A DNA stretch of 64,000 bases, taken from assembly GCA_016713245.1 (NCBI GenBank), contig JADJPM010000004.1:682001-746000 (forward strand). The letters are read 5' to 3'. Source of the stretch: Verrucomicrobiaceae bacterium. Lineage in GTDB: Bacteria; Verrucomicrobiota; Verrucomicrobiia; Verrucomicrobiales; Verrucomicrobiaceae. Shown here piece by piece: positions 7,425 through 16,402 of the stretch; position 1 is the stretch's first letter; each line of letters starts with the position of its first letter. The notes beneath the pieces were generated by a model, which was not told the DNA's origin, searched no databases, and saw only the letters and a program-made list of their open reading frames with translations. The translations under genes were made by a program, and so were the position numbers.

Positions 7425-9584
7425 ATGAACGAGCCTGCCGCACCGCCCGCCCTTTCGCCTCTCGATGCTTTTGAAGGTCGCATGGAGCCGACGAGGACCT
7501 CATGGCTTTATCAGGCAGGGCTGGGCGTGGTGGCGCTGGCGATGGTGCTGCTGCCGGTGATCTACATCGGCCTGATCGTGGCGATGGGCTGGGCGGTGTG
7601 GTGGCATGTGCAGCATGATGCGGTGATCTTTGAGCATGTGCGTGGCCGGGCGCTGCTGGTGGCGGCGGTGGTGTATGCGGCCCCGGCGGTGGCGGGGGCG
7701 GTGTTTGTGCTGTTCCTGATCAAGCCGCTCTTCTCACGCGGGGTGAAACCGCCGCCGCCGTTCAAGCTTTCAGAGAAGGACGAGCCGCTGCTGTTCGGCT
7801 TTGTGCGGAAAATCTGTGATCAGGTGGGGGCTCCGGTGCCGCGGGAAATTCATCTGGATACGCAGGTGAATGCGGCGGCGGGCTTTCGCCGTGGTTTGTG
7901 GAGTTTCTTTGGCCGCGATCTGGTGCTGGTGATCGGCACACCGCTGGTGGCGGGCATGACGATGCGGCAGGTGGCAGGCGTACTGGCGCATGAGTTTGGT
8001 CATTTCGCGCAAGGAGCGGGCATGCGTTTTAGCTACATCATCCGCCGGGTGAATGCGTGGTTTGCCCGCGTGGTGTTCGAGCGGGATGCGTGGGATGATC
8101 GCTTGGAGCAGTGGTCGCAGTCGGAGGAATGGTATCTGAAGGTGATCTTCATGCTGGCGAAGGGAGGCGTGTGGCTGGGGCGGAAGGTTTTGTGGTGCCT
8201 GATGCACGCGGGGCATGCGATCAGTTGCTTCATGTCCCGCCAGATGGAGTTCGATGCGGACAGCTACGAGGCGAAGCTGGCCGGCAGCTCGGAATTCGCC
8301 CGCACGGCGGCGCGGCTGCGGTTTCTCGGCGTGTCCCGAGCGGCGGCGATGAGTGATGCCTACCAGACTTTTCAAACGCGGGAGCTGCCGGATGATCTGG
8401 CGGCGATGGTGCTCTGGCGTGAGCAGGTGATGCCCGGTGACGTGCGCTCGAAGCTGGATCAAAGCGTGAACGAGAGCACCACGAGTTGGAATGACACGCA
8501 TCCGGCCGATCCGGACCGCGTGAAGGCAGCGCTGGCCCTGAATGCGCCGGGCGTGTTTCACTTGGAGGCACCGGCTGAGCAGTTGTTCCGTGATTTTGCC
8601 GCCACCAGTCGTGCGGTGACGCGGCATGCCTACGAGCACGAGTTCGGCCTGGCGATGGACAAGGTGCGGCTGAAAGACGCTTCCAGCATGAGCGAGGACC
8701 GGAAAGCCGCCGACAGCTCGGACAAGGCGCTGGATGCCTTCTTCGGTAAATCGTTCCACTTCATGCGCCTGAGTCCGCTGGAGTGGCCGGTGCCATCGCC
8801 CGTGCCGGTGTCCATGCCTTCCACGATGCCGCCACCCTCCTCCGTGGCATTGCCCATGTCGAGCGCGGCATCATCAGCGCCGCCGCCAGTGCCGGGTATG
8901 ACGGATGAAGCGTATCTGAAACTGCTCGGGCAGTATGTGGAGCATCAAGGTGAGATATTGAATCAAACCATCGCCCGGGATTTGATCGAGGCGGATTTCA
9001 ACCTGCCGAATCCAGCCGAGTTCTCAATCAGTGCGAGCACGAAGAGCGCCGCGGAATCGGCGCTGACGGTGAGCAAGCAGCGCTTGCAGCAGGTGGCGGT
9101 GCAAATGGAGGCCTACGAGACCGCGCTGGCCAAACGTCTCCGCGACGGACTGGATCGCTGGCGTGCGCAGCATCCCGAGCTGGAGGCCGTGGCCGGACTG
9201 GACCGTCTTCTCGCCGCACAGCGAGTGCTGGCGCGATTGATCAGCAACATCCTTCAGGCGTCGCGGGCCAAGCGGTCGCTGGAGCTGCTTTTTGCCAATG
9301 CGAAGAGCCATCGCGATGGCTTCACGCTCGATCGTCAGGCGCGTGCCGTGGCCCAGCGCATCGAGGTGGCGGCGAATCACTGCGTGGCCACGCTCGGCAG
9401 CGTGCCGCATCCTTACCAAGAAGGTCATCCACCTCTCGCCGAGGTGCTGCGCCTGCCTGACAAGGGGGACAATGATTTCGCCCGTGCCGCGCAGCTCGCC
9501 GATGTTTGCACCGAGGCGCTCGTGCCGCTCCTCGTGCGCATCATGGGCGACCTCGCGGCGATGGCGAAGGCTGAAAATCCCTGA
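7425..9584 (+). CDS. M48-family integral membrane metallopeptidase
   Basis: 719 residues. Two membrane segments (about 30-60 and 76-100) precede the zinc site HEFGH at residues 189-193 (VLAHEFGHFAQG); the third ligand is in MEFDADSYEA. A further hydrophobic stretch lies between them. Residues around 455-490 are a Pro/Ser/Met-rich linker, followed by a long helical C-terminal region. M48 enzymes such as HtpX and Ste24 cut membrane or misfolded proteins. At 719 residues this is much longer than HtpX (about 290). The partial gene at 1-878 is a paralogue that lost the zinc ligands. Confidence 0.9.
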   Translation: MNEPAAPPALSPLDAFEGRMEPTRTSWLYQAGLGVVALAMVLLPVIYIGLIVAMGWAVWWHVQHDAVIFEHVRGRALLVAAVVYAAPAVAGAVFVLFLIKPLFSRGVKPPPPFKLSEKDEPLLFGFVRKICDQVGAPVPREIHLDTQVNAAAGFRRGLWSFFGRDLVLVIGTPLVAGMTMRQVAGVLAHEFGHFAQGAGMRFSYIIRRVNAWFARVVFERDAWDDRLEQWSQSEEWYLKVIFMLAKGGVWLGRKVLWCLMHAGHAISCFMSRQMEFDADSYEAKLAGSSEFARTAARLRFLGVSRAAAMSDAYQTFQTRELPDDLAAMVLWREQVMPGDVRSKLDQSVNESTTSWNDTHPADPDRVKAALALNAPGVFHLEAPAEQLFRDFAATSRAVTRHAYEHEFGLAMDKVRLKDASSMSEDRKAADSSDKALDAFFGKSFHFMRLSPLEWPVPSPVPVSMPSTMPPPSSVALPMSSAASSAPPPVPGMTDEAYLKLLGQYVEHQGEILNQTIARDLIEADFNLPNPAEFSISASTKSAAESALTVSKQRLQQVAVQMEAYETALAKRLRDGLDRWRAQHPELEAVAGLDRLLAAQRVLARLISNILQASRAKRSLELLFANAKSHRDGFTLDRQARAVAQRIEVAANHCVATLGSVPHPYQEGHPPLAEVLRLPDKGDNDFARAAQLADVCTEALVPLLVRIMGDLAAMAKAENP

Positions 9585-9618
9585 AGCAAGCTGTCGCTTT
9601 CGGCGTTTGCTGCTGCCC

Positions 9619-11073
9619 ATGAAGCTCCTCTGCACGCTCGCCCTTGTTTTGTTCTCGTCGCTGGCCGCCGCTGCCACGCCGCCGAACATCATTTACATCC
9701 TCGTCGATGACCTCGGGTATGGAGACCTGGGCTGCTACGGGCAGAAGATGATCACCACGCCGAACATCGACCGCATGGCGTCGGAGGGGATCAAGTTCAC
9801 GCGGCATTACTCCGGCAGCACGGTGTGTGCGCCATCGCGTTGCGTGCTGATGACGGGGCTGCACACCGGACACTGCCGCGTGCGTGGGAATGACCCTTGG
9901 ATCATTCCGGATGGTGATGTGACGGTGCCGAACTTCCTCAAAACCGCCGGCTACCACACCGCGTGCATCGGCAAATACGGTCTCGGCAAGCCGCTGCCGC
10001 TCAACGACCCGGAGAAGAAGGGCTTCGACGAATTTTATGGCTATGTGGGCACCAGCCACGCGCACAATTTCTACACCAAGGCAATCATCATCAACGGCCG
10101 CGTGAGCCCGCTGCCGAACACGGTGATCGAGGGCTCGTTTAAAAACGCGGCGGACTATGTCGATGCGGAGTTCACCGGCACCGGCGTGGCACCGCTGGAC
10201 GGGCGGAAGCAGTGGGTGCCGCAGCTTTGCTCGAACGAGGTGCGTCGTCATCTCGTCGAGCGCTCGCGGGACAAGGGGAAGCCCTTCTTCCTCTACTACG
10301 CGATGAACATCCCGCACACGAACAACGAGGCAGGCAAGGACTCGCCGCTCGGTCATGGCATGGAGTGCCCGAACTACGGCGAGTTCTTGAAGAAGGACTG
10401 GCCGGACGCGGAGAAGGGCTTTGCGCAGCTCGTGCGCTTCCTCGACGACGAAGTCGGCGGCATCATGGCGGAGCTCAAACGACTCGGCCTCTACGAGAAC
10501 ACGCTCGTCATGTTCTCCAGCGACAACGGCCCGCACCACGAGGGCGGTCACGACAGCGACTTCTTCAACAGCAACGGCGACTTCAAAGGCACGAAGCGCG
10601 ACATGACCGATGGCGGCATCCGCGTGCCCTTCATCGCGTGGTGGCCCGGCACGATCAAAGCGGGCACGGTGAGCGAGCATGTGAGCGGTTTCCAAGACCT
10701 GCTGCCCACCGTGGCCGATCTGAGCGGTGTGAAGCTCCACACGGAGACGGACGGCATCTCCTTCGCACCCACGTTGCTGGGCAAAGAAGGTCAAAAACCG
10801 CACTCGCATCTGTTTTGGGACTTCAACGAGCAGGGCGGCAAACGCGCCGTGCTGAAGTGGCCGTGGAAACTCATCCACCTGAACACCGGAGCTGCCCCCG
10901 CCGATGCCAAAGCAAAAGCCAAAGGCAAGGCCGCGAAGCCCAAACCGCTCGAAAAGCTGCTCTACAACCTCGAAACCGACATCAGCGAGGAAACGAACCT
11001 CGCGGCGGAGAAGCCGGAGATCGTCGCGGAACTCGAAAAGCTCATGCAGGAATCTTATCGGGCACCGAAATGA
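9619..11073 (+). CDS. Secreted arylsulfatase-type sulfatase
   Basis: 484 residues from the ATG at 9619, chosen because a clean signal peptide (MKLLCTLALVLFSSLAAAA) begins there; the frame is open further upstream within the M48 gene. Metal ligands are VDDLGYGDLG (Asp30, Asp31), the formylglycine site is CAPSRCVLMTG (Cys70), and the second metal site is MFSSDNGPH. GKYGLG takes the place of the usual GKWHLG, a variant that I recall as common in PVC sulfatases. A Lys/Ala-rich insert (AKAKAKGKAAKPKP) precedes the C-terminal domain. It sits 34 bases after the M48 peptidase gene. Confidence 0.93.
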   Translation: MKLLCTLALVLFSSLAAAATPPNIIYILVDDLGYGDLGCYGQKMITTPNIDRMASEGIKFTRHYSGSTVCAPSRCVLMTGLHTGHCRVRGNDPWIIPDGDVTVPNFLKTAGYHTACIGKYGLGKPLPLNDPEKKGFDEFYGYVGTSHAHNFYTKAIIINGRVSPLPNTVIEGSFKNAADYVDAEFTGTGVAPLDGRKQWVPQLCSNEVRRHLVERSRDKGKPFFLYYAMNIPHTNNEAGKDSPLGHGMECPNYGEFLKKDWPDAEKGFAQLVRFLDDEVGGIMAELKRLGLYENTLVMFSSDNGPHHEGGHDSDFFNSNGDFKGTKRDMTDGGIRVPFIAWWPGTIKAGTVSEHVSGFQDLLPTVADLSGVKLHTETDGISFAPTLLGKEGQKPHSHLFWDFNEQGGKRAVLKWPWKLIHLNTGAAPADAKAKAKGKAAKPKPLEKLLYNLETDISEETNLAAEKPEIVAELEKLMQESYRAPK

Positions 11074-11077
11074 GCCA

Positions 11078-11300
11078 CAAAACCCCGGAGGGGTTCGCCA
11101 TGAATAGCCGGAGGTGAAACCTCCGGTCACCGATGCGATCACGGTCGCAACCCCGGAGGGGTTGGCCAATGTGCCCAGCCGCCTCCGATGTCCCTGCCAG
11201 CATGGGCGAACCCCATCCGGGGTTCATGATGCGGTACTACGATCATCCAGGGGTTGAAACCCCTGGCTATTCATGGGTAAACCCCTCCGGGGTTGCAGGA
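11078..11300. repeat. Cluster of nested GGGGTT hairpins
   Basis: AACCCCGGAGGGGTT occurs at 11081-11095 and 11149-11163, and its exact reverse complement AACCCCTCCGGGGTT at 11280-11294. Between them are GGAGGTGAAACCTCC (from 11109), GAACCCCATCCGGGGTTC (11208-11225) and CCAGGGGTTGAAACCCCTGG (11247-11266). The left module including ATGAATAGCC and the right module including GGCTATTCAT are inverted copies of each other, so the whole region can form one large cruciform with hairpins inside. It resembles REP-type intergenic elements. It separates the sulfatase from the propeller hydrolase. Confidence 0.8.
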
Positions 11301-11346
11301 ATCAGCGCAGCGATGCGTAACTCCGCCATCAAGTCCTCTTTATCCC

Positions 11347-13212
11347 ATGCGCTCCCTTCTCTTCCTCCTGCTCACCACGCCGCTGCTGGCGGACAAGCTG
11401 CTTGTGCTCGACACACGGGTGATTGAGAGCGCGGAGAATGCCCGGCTGATGCCGGGAGCGGTGACGAAGCATGCGGGCAACCCGCTTTTCCAGGCGGACA
11501 AGCCGTGGGAGAACTCGATGAACAACCTGTATCCGAATGTCATCTGGGACGAGGAGCAGGCGGTCTTCAAGATGTGGTATAAATGCGTGCTGGCGGACAA
11601 GGAGGCCATCGCGCAGATGGACGGGCCGAGCACGGTTCACGAGGTGGGCTGGTATCTGCTGTATGCGACGTCGAAGGACGGCATCACCTGGGAAAAGCCA
11701 GCGCTGGGTTTGCATGCCTTTGGTGGCACGAAGGCGACGAACATCGTGGCGCGTGACTGCCCGAACGTGGGCGTCTTCAAAGACCTGCACGATGCCGATC
11801 CGATGCGTCGCTACAAGATGGTGAGCGATGTGGGCCTGGGGAAGCCGCAGGTGCGCTTCTCCGCCGATGGAATCCACTGGGGCGATGCGATCCATGCGGA
11901 AGGTTTCGGGGCGCAGAATGGGGACACGCACAACAATGCCTTCTGGGATGAGGGCAGCGGGAAGTATGTGTGGTTTACGAAGCTCTACCTGGGCGAGCGG
12001 CTCGTGGCGCGGCTGGAGAGCGATGATTTCATCCACTGGCGGAACAACGGTCTCATGCTGCGCAGTCGCGTGAGTGAAGGTCGCGGCAGCCAGACCTACT
12101 GCATGCCGGTGTTTCGTCATGCGGGCCTGTACATTGGTTATTTGATGATGTACCACGTCAGCAAGGGCCGCACGGTGGACTGCGAGCTGGTGTGGAGTCC
12201 GGATGGTCTGAAATGGCAGCGGGTGGCTCCCGGCGTGCCGTTGATTCCACGCGGAGCGAAGGGCAGCTACGACAGCGAGTGCATCTATGCGATGGCCGGG
12301 CCGCCAGTGATCCGCGATGGCAGGCATCTGATCTTTTACGGTGGCGATGATTTTCCGCACACCGGCTGGAAACGGCACTGCCTGCCTTGTTTGGCGACTT
12401 TGCGCGAGGATGGCTTTGCAGGCTACGAACCTATCGAGGAGGGTAAATCGGCCGTTTTGACCACGCGGATGCTTCGTGTGACCTCGGAGCCTTTTCGCGT
12501 GATCGCCGATGGCGATGCGGTGGAGGTCATGGCGATGGATGAACGCGGTCAGAAGGTCGAAAAAGGCTCGTGGGCAGGCAAAACGCTGCGTTTCAAGCTT
12601 TCGATGCCTCGCGGAAAAATCTACGGTCTCGAAGGCGTGGCGTTGGTGGATCGAAATCTGCCGCCGGAGGTGAATCCGCTGAAAAGCGCCGATTGGAAGC
12701 CGCAGCCGGTGAAGTCACATGGCTTCGATTTCGCGAAGGATGTGCAGTTTTGGAAGGGCGTGGACAAGGTGATGGCGCAGGATGGTTTCATCACGGCCTC
12801 GCGGGAGGGCAGAAACCTGCCGATCGCGTTTTCATCGGTCAAAGCAGGCGAGTCGCCGCTGATCGGAGATTGGACGAAGGTCGTCGGAGGTCGTGGCGCT
12901 CGTATCTCGTGCCGTGTGCGCAGTGCGAAGCCGGGTGGTCACGTGATGATCGAGATCTTCGCGAGTGATGTCGGCTCATGGCAGTTCGAGACGAAAACAG
13001 CCTTCGCCAACGACTGGCAGGAGGCTGCTGCCGAGCTGCGCTACGACTGGAGCGATGACGAAGCCCGTGCCGCGGGCTGGAAGCGTGCCGCGAATGGTTT
13101 CTCGTGGCGTGAGACGATTCAAAACATCGGCAAGCTCGTTATCGTGCCCGCTGCGGCGGGGGCGCAGTCGAGTTTTGATCTCGACGAGGTGCGGGTGAGC
13201 GGGGTGGAGTGA
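11347..13212 (+). CDS. Secreted beta-propeller glycoside-hydrolase-like protein
   Basis: 621 residues with a signal peptide (MRSLLFLLLTTPLLA). Residues 20-380 carry repeated blade-like motifs (YATSKDGITWEKP, FSADGIHWGD, WSPDGLKWQRV) of the GH32/GH43/GH68-like five-bladed propeller group that is common in PVC catabolic loci. The last 150 or so residues look like a beta-sandwich (HVMIEIFASDVGSWQF, SSFDLDEVRVSGV). Catalytic residues were not assigned, so hydrolase activity is inferred from fold resemblance. The neighbouring sulfatase suggests breakdown of a sulfated glycan. Confidence 0.75.
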   Translation: MRSLLFLLLTTPLLADKLLVLDTRVIESAENARLMPGAVTKHAGNPLFQADKPWENSMNNLYPNVIWDEEQAVFKMWYKCVLADKEAIAQMDGPSTVHEVGWYLLYATSKDGITWEKPALGLHAFGGTKATNIVARDCPNVGVFKDLHDADPMRRYKMVSDVGLGKPQVRFSADGIHWGDAIHAEGFGAQNGDTHNNAFWDEGSGKYVWFTKLYLGERLVARLESDDFIHWRNNGLMLRSRVSEGRGSQTYCMPVFRHAGLYIGYLMMYHVSKGRTVDCELVWSPDGLKWQRVAPGVPLIPRGAKGSYDSECIYAMAGPPVIRDGRHLIFYGGDDFPHTGWKRHCLPCLATLREDGFAGYEPIEEGKSAVLTTRMLRVTSEPFRVIADGDAVEVMAMDERGQKVEKGSWAGKTLRFKLSMPRGKIYGLEGVALVDRNLPPEVNPLKSADWKPQPVKSHGFDFAKDVQFWKGVDKVMAQDGFITASREGRNLPIAFSSVKAGESPLIGDWTKVVGGRGARISCRVRSAKPGGHVMIEIFASDVGSWQFETKTAFANDWQEAAAELRYDWSDDEARAAGWKRAANGFSWRETIQNIGKLVIVPAAAGAQSSFDLDEVRVSGVE

Positions 13213-13222
13213 GCTTTTCGGC

Positions 13223-14821
13223 TCAAGGCGTCACGGCAGCGTCCTTTTGAGCAGTCTCGTAGCGGGCCCAGAGAGACTGCTCGACGAGCATGACGAGGTT
13301 CTCATTGGGGCGCAGGCCGTAGAAGCCTTGGTTGTGGTAGGGGCGGGCGCCGAGCTTGGCCTGCACGGCGGGGACGAGGTCCATATCGCACAGGATGACG
13401 GACGCGGTGAGATCGGTTTCGGGCACGCTGCGCTCGTAGCGGGCATTGGCGTTCGTGCGCCAGTGCCAGCGCATGGGCCAGCCGGCGTCTTTGTTGATGA
13501 CGAGGAGGTTTATCGGCGAGGGCTCGATGCGCTGAATCTCGCTCACCTGAAGCAGGAGGCGTGGAAAGGCCTGCACGGTGTGGGAATATACCCATGGGTT
13601 TCGAGCATCGGCGGAGTAGCGATGGATGGCGAGATTTGTCTGGTAGCAGAGGTGATAAAGCCCGAGGCCGAAGGCGATGCGATAGCCGATGCGCAGGATG
13701 CCTTTGGCAAAGAAGCTAGCAAGCACGCGGGTGCCGTAACCGGCGAGCAAGATGAGCGCATGCTGGGCGCTGAGAATGGACCATGGGGTCTTGTAGGCGA
13801 GCACGGAGTAGCCGCCGATGAGCAGGATGGCGTAGAGGCTCAAAAAGACGATGAAGGCCTGCCGTGGGCCGTTTTTCTGATGATTGCCGATGAGGCCGTG
13901 TCCCATGCCGATGAGGGCGAGGCCGACGATCATGAGTTCCGTCCAGGTGAGGCCACCATCGCTGCGCCAGGTGAGGAGGGTGAGGTAGTAGTGCCAGGGC
14001 TTTTCATGGCCGGCACCGCCGGAGCGTTCCAGATAGTTCGCATAGGTGGTGAAGCTGTTTTTGACGGCGTCCCAGTCGTGAAAGCCACCCGAGTACATCG
14101 CCACGCTGACGATGGCAGCTGGAATGAGCACCCAGAGAAGAGGTTTGCTCGGCCGCTGCTTGGAGGAACCCATGGAGAAACCGCTGCGCCGAGGCTCGAA
14201 GGGGCCGAATAGCTGCTTCGCCACGATCCAAGCCACTAAACCGGCGGCGACATTGAGGATGAAGGTTTCCTTGGTGGCATGCTGGAGGCCGGTGGCGATG
14301 CCGCCGAGGAGTAGCCAGAGCCTGCCCCCACCCTGCGAGTAGCGCCAGAAGCTGACGAGGGCGATCATGACGAGCAGCACGAGTGGCGTCTCCATGATGT
14401 AGTAGCGTGAATAATACACCTGCATCGGCGAGACGGCGGCGAGCAGCATGGCTGCGATGACGCCATTACGCCCGAGCGCATCCGTGAGCAGAAGGGTGGA
14501 GAGGATCAGCAAGAGCCCACAGATGGCGGTGACGGTGCGGAGTTGATCGCCACGCCAAGAATCTGGAGCGCCCCAGAAGGCAAATTTGGACCAGAGGATG
14601 GCGGCGTAGTGCAGGCCGGGGCCGTGGTAGTCCTTCGGGTCGTATTCGAAATGGCCGGTGGACTGAAACTGGGTCGTTTTGTAAGCCAAGATGGCTTCAT
14701 CGGTGTGCATCGGGCGCTCATCGAGCAGCGGCAGCCGGTAAAACGCCGCCGCCGCCATCGCGATGATCGCGAGGAGGATGAAGGCGGTCATGGAGAGGGC
14801 GGGAGCCTTGGTCGGATACAT
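13223..14821 (-). CDS. TIGR03663-type GT-C membrane protein (Agl23-like)
   Basis: 532 residues with about ten hydrophobic helices. An N-terminal MHTDEAILAYK contains the Asp-Glu pair in the first periplasmic loop that is typical of GT-C enzymes of the PMT/ArnT type; HGPGLHYAA and QHATKETFIL match the TIGR03663 group (flippase-associated Agl23-like proteins). These proteins are thought to act in lipid-linked sugar transfer or export, but the reaction is not established in bacteria. It lies just upstream of the polysaccharide island on the opposite strand and converges with the propeller hydrolase gene (10-base gap). Confidence 0.82.
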   Translation of the reverse strand: MYPTKAPALSMTAFILLAIIAMAAAAFYRLPLLDERPMHTDEAILAYKTTQFQSTGHFEYDPKDYHGPGLHYAAILWSKFAFWGAPDSWRGDQLRTVTAICGLLLILSTLLLTDALGRNGVIAAMLLAAVSPMQVYYSRYYIMETPLVLLVMIALVSFWRYSQGGGRLWLLLGGIATGLQHATKETFILNVAAGLVAWIVAKQLFGPFEPRRSGFSMGSSKQRPSKPLLWVLIPAAIVSVAMYSGGFHDWDAVKNSFTTYANYLERSGGAGHEKPWHYYLTLLTWRSDGGLTWTELMIVGLALIGMGHGLIGNHQKNGPRQAFIVFLSLYAILLIGGYSVLAYKTPWSILSAQHALILLAGYGTRVLASFFAKGILRIGYRIAFGLGLYHLCYQTNLAIHRYSADARNPWVYSHTVQAFPRLLLQVSEIQRIEPSPINLLVINKDAGWPMRWHWRTNANARYERSVPETDLTASVILCDMDLVPAVQAKLGARPYHNQGFYGLRPNENLVMLVEQSLWARYETAQKDAAVTP

Positions 14822-14836
14822 GAGAGGGGTGGGCCT

Positions 14837-15340
14837 CTAGCCCAGCATGTCGCGGCGTTCCACCATCAACCGCATGTTGCGGTAGCGGCGGAGGTAAAAT
14901 TCCTCCCGCACGGGCGGGGCGGTATCACTGCCGCCGTGCTCGATTTCGACGGTGACGGCCTGAGAGGTGGCACGGAGCTTCAAAAAGCGGAAGCGCGGCA
15001 TTTCCCGAACTCGGAAGAAGACGTGAAGCGGCACATGCGGGTGGGTGGCATTCCACAGCCAGCGGGAGGGTGGAAAGCTCTCCTCATCGGCGAGGGCGAA
15101 CAAAATCTCCCGCACGAGGGCTTCCCCATGCCCGCCGGACCAGCGGGCGGCCTCGCGGCGGTTAAAGAGCTGGTGCATCCAGGCCATGAGGGGATTTTTC
15201 TTTGCCTGCTCCATCTCCGCAATGAGCTCGCGGGCATGCACGGCCATGAGCCGATGAAAATCCTCCCGAGAGATGCTCCCGGCATCCCAGAGGCGGAAGA
15301 GCTTCTGCGGGCTGGGGACGGGCTCGGGGGTGGATGACAT
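14837..15340 (-). CDS. Uncharacterised protein
   Basis: 167 residues, no signal peptide or membrane span. The N-terminal half is helical (PSPQKLFRLWDAGSISREDF, MAVHARELIAEMEQAKKNP), the C-terminal half is beta-rich and contains HVPLHVFFRVREMPRFRFL. I do not recognise a family. It is 15 bases upstream of the GT-C gene on the same strand and probably in the same transcript. Confidence 0.7.
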   Translation of the reverse strand: MSSTPEPVPSPQKLFRLWDAGSISREDFHRLMAVHARELIAEMEQAKKNPLMAWMHQLFNRREAARWSGGHGEALVREILFALADEESFPPSRWLWNATHPHVPLHVFFRVREMPRFRFLKLRATSQAVTVEIEHGGSDTAPPVREEFYLRRYRNMRLMVERRDMLG

Positions 15341-15454
15341 GAGGGGCGAGTGAGCAGGGCTGGTGAGCTGTGGTTGGCTTGGAAAAGGGCATTATCAACT
15401 GGCGGGTTGCGGATGTCTTTGTTTTGCTGTTTAGAAAATTTTTCCGACCGTCTA

Positions 15455-16399
15455 ATGACCAACAACCAGAGCATCTTTCTCGCAGGCCACCGAGGTATGG
15501 TGGGCAGGGCTATCGAACGCCACTTACGCAGCCTGGGGCATGGGGACATCCTGACCCGCACGAGACAGGAACTCGACCTGCTCGATCAAAAAGCGGTCTT
15601 CGAATACCTTCAGCATGCCAAACCTCACACGGTGATCCTCGCCGCCGCCCGCGTGGGAGGCATCGAGGCCAATCGGGCTGAGCCAGCGCAGTTCTTGTAT
15701 GAGAATCTGGCGATTCAGAACCACATCATTCATGGCAGCATGCTGGCGGGGGTGAAGCGGATGGTCTTTTTGGGGAGTTCGTGCATTTACCCTCGTGAAT
15801 GCCCGCAGCCGATGAAAGAGGAGCACCTGCTTTCCGGTCCGCTGGAACCCACGAATGAAGGTTATGCGCTGGCGAAGATCGCGGGCCTGCGCATGACGCA
15901 GTATTACCACAAGCAGTACGGCATGCAGGGGCTCTGCCCGATGCCCTGCAATCTCTACGGCACCGGGGATAGCTTTGATCCGCAGCGTTCGCATGTGCTC
16001 TCCGCTCTGGTGAGGCGCTTTGTGGATGCCGCGGAGGCTGGTGCGGAAAAAGTGGTGATGTGGGGAACCGGATCGGCGAAGCGTGAATTCCTCCACGTGG
16101 ATGACCTCGCACGCGCCGTGCTGCTGATGATGGAAAAGGTCGATTCGCCGGAGATTTTTAATGTGGGCTGCGGAGAGGACATCAGCATCCGCGAGCTGGC
16201 GGAGAAGGTTGCGGCGGCCGCAGGCTATCAAGGGCGGCTGGAGTGGGACAGTTCAAAGCCGGATGGCATGCCGAGAAAGTGCCTCGATGTGAGCAAGATC
16301 AAGGCCATCGGCTTTGAACCGCAAATTTCCCTGGATGAGGGTATCCGCCTTACCATGGAAGAATACCGCCAGGTCAAGCAATCCCAGCCCCAAGGCTAA
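15455..16399 (+). CDS. fcl: GDP-L-fucose synthase / GDP-L-colitose synthase family SDR
   Basis: 314 residues from the ATG at 15455. This extended SDR has a Rossmann motif AGHRGMVGRAI, the catalytic Ser/Cys in GSSCIYPRE, Tyr and Lys in EGYALAKIAG, and the epimerisation His in DPQRSHVLSALVRRF, as in GDP-4-keto-6-deoxymannose epimerase-reductase. Fcl makes GDP-L-fucose; its homologue ColC makes GDP-L-colitose from a 3-deoxy intermediate. The next gene is a ColD-like 3-dehydratase, so colitose is a real alternative. No gmd-type dehydratase is recognised in the window. The gene starts the polysaccharide island and is 3 bases from its neighbour. Confidence 0.9.
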   Translation: MTNNQSIFLAGHRGMVGRAIERHLRSLGHGDILTRTRQELDLLDQKAVFEYLQHAKPHTVILAAARVGGIEANRAEPAQFLYENLAIQNHIIHGSMLAGVKRMVFLGSSCIYPRECPQPMKEEHLLSGPLEPTNEGYALAKIAGLRMTQYYHKQYGMQGLCPMPCNLYGTGDSFDPQRSHVLSALVRRFVDAAEAGAEKVVMWGTGSAKREFLHVDDLARAVLLMMEKVDSPEIFNVGCGEDISIRELAEKVAAAAGYQGRLEWDSSKPDGMPRKCLDVSKIKAIGFEPQISLDEGIRLTMEEYRQVKQSQPQG

Positions 16400-16402
16400 T
16401 TC

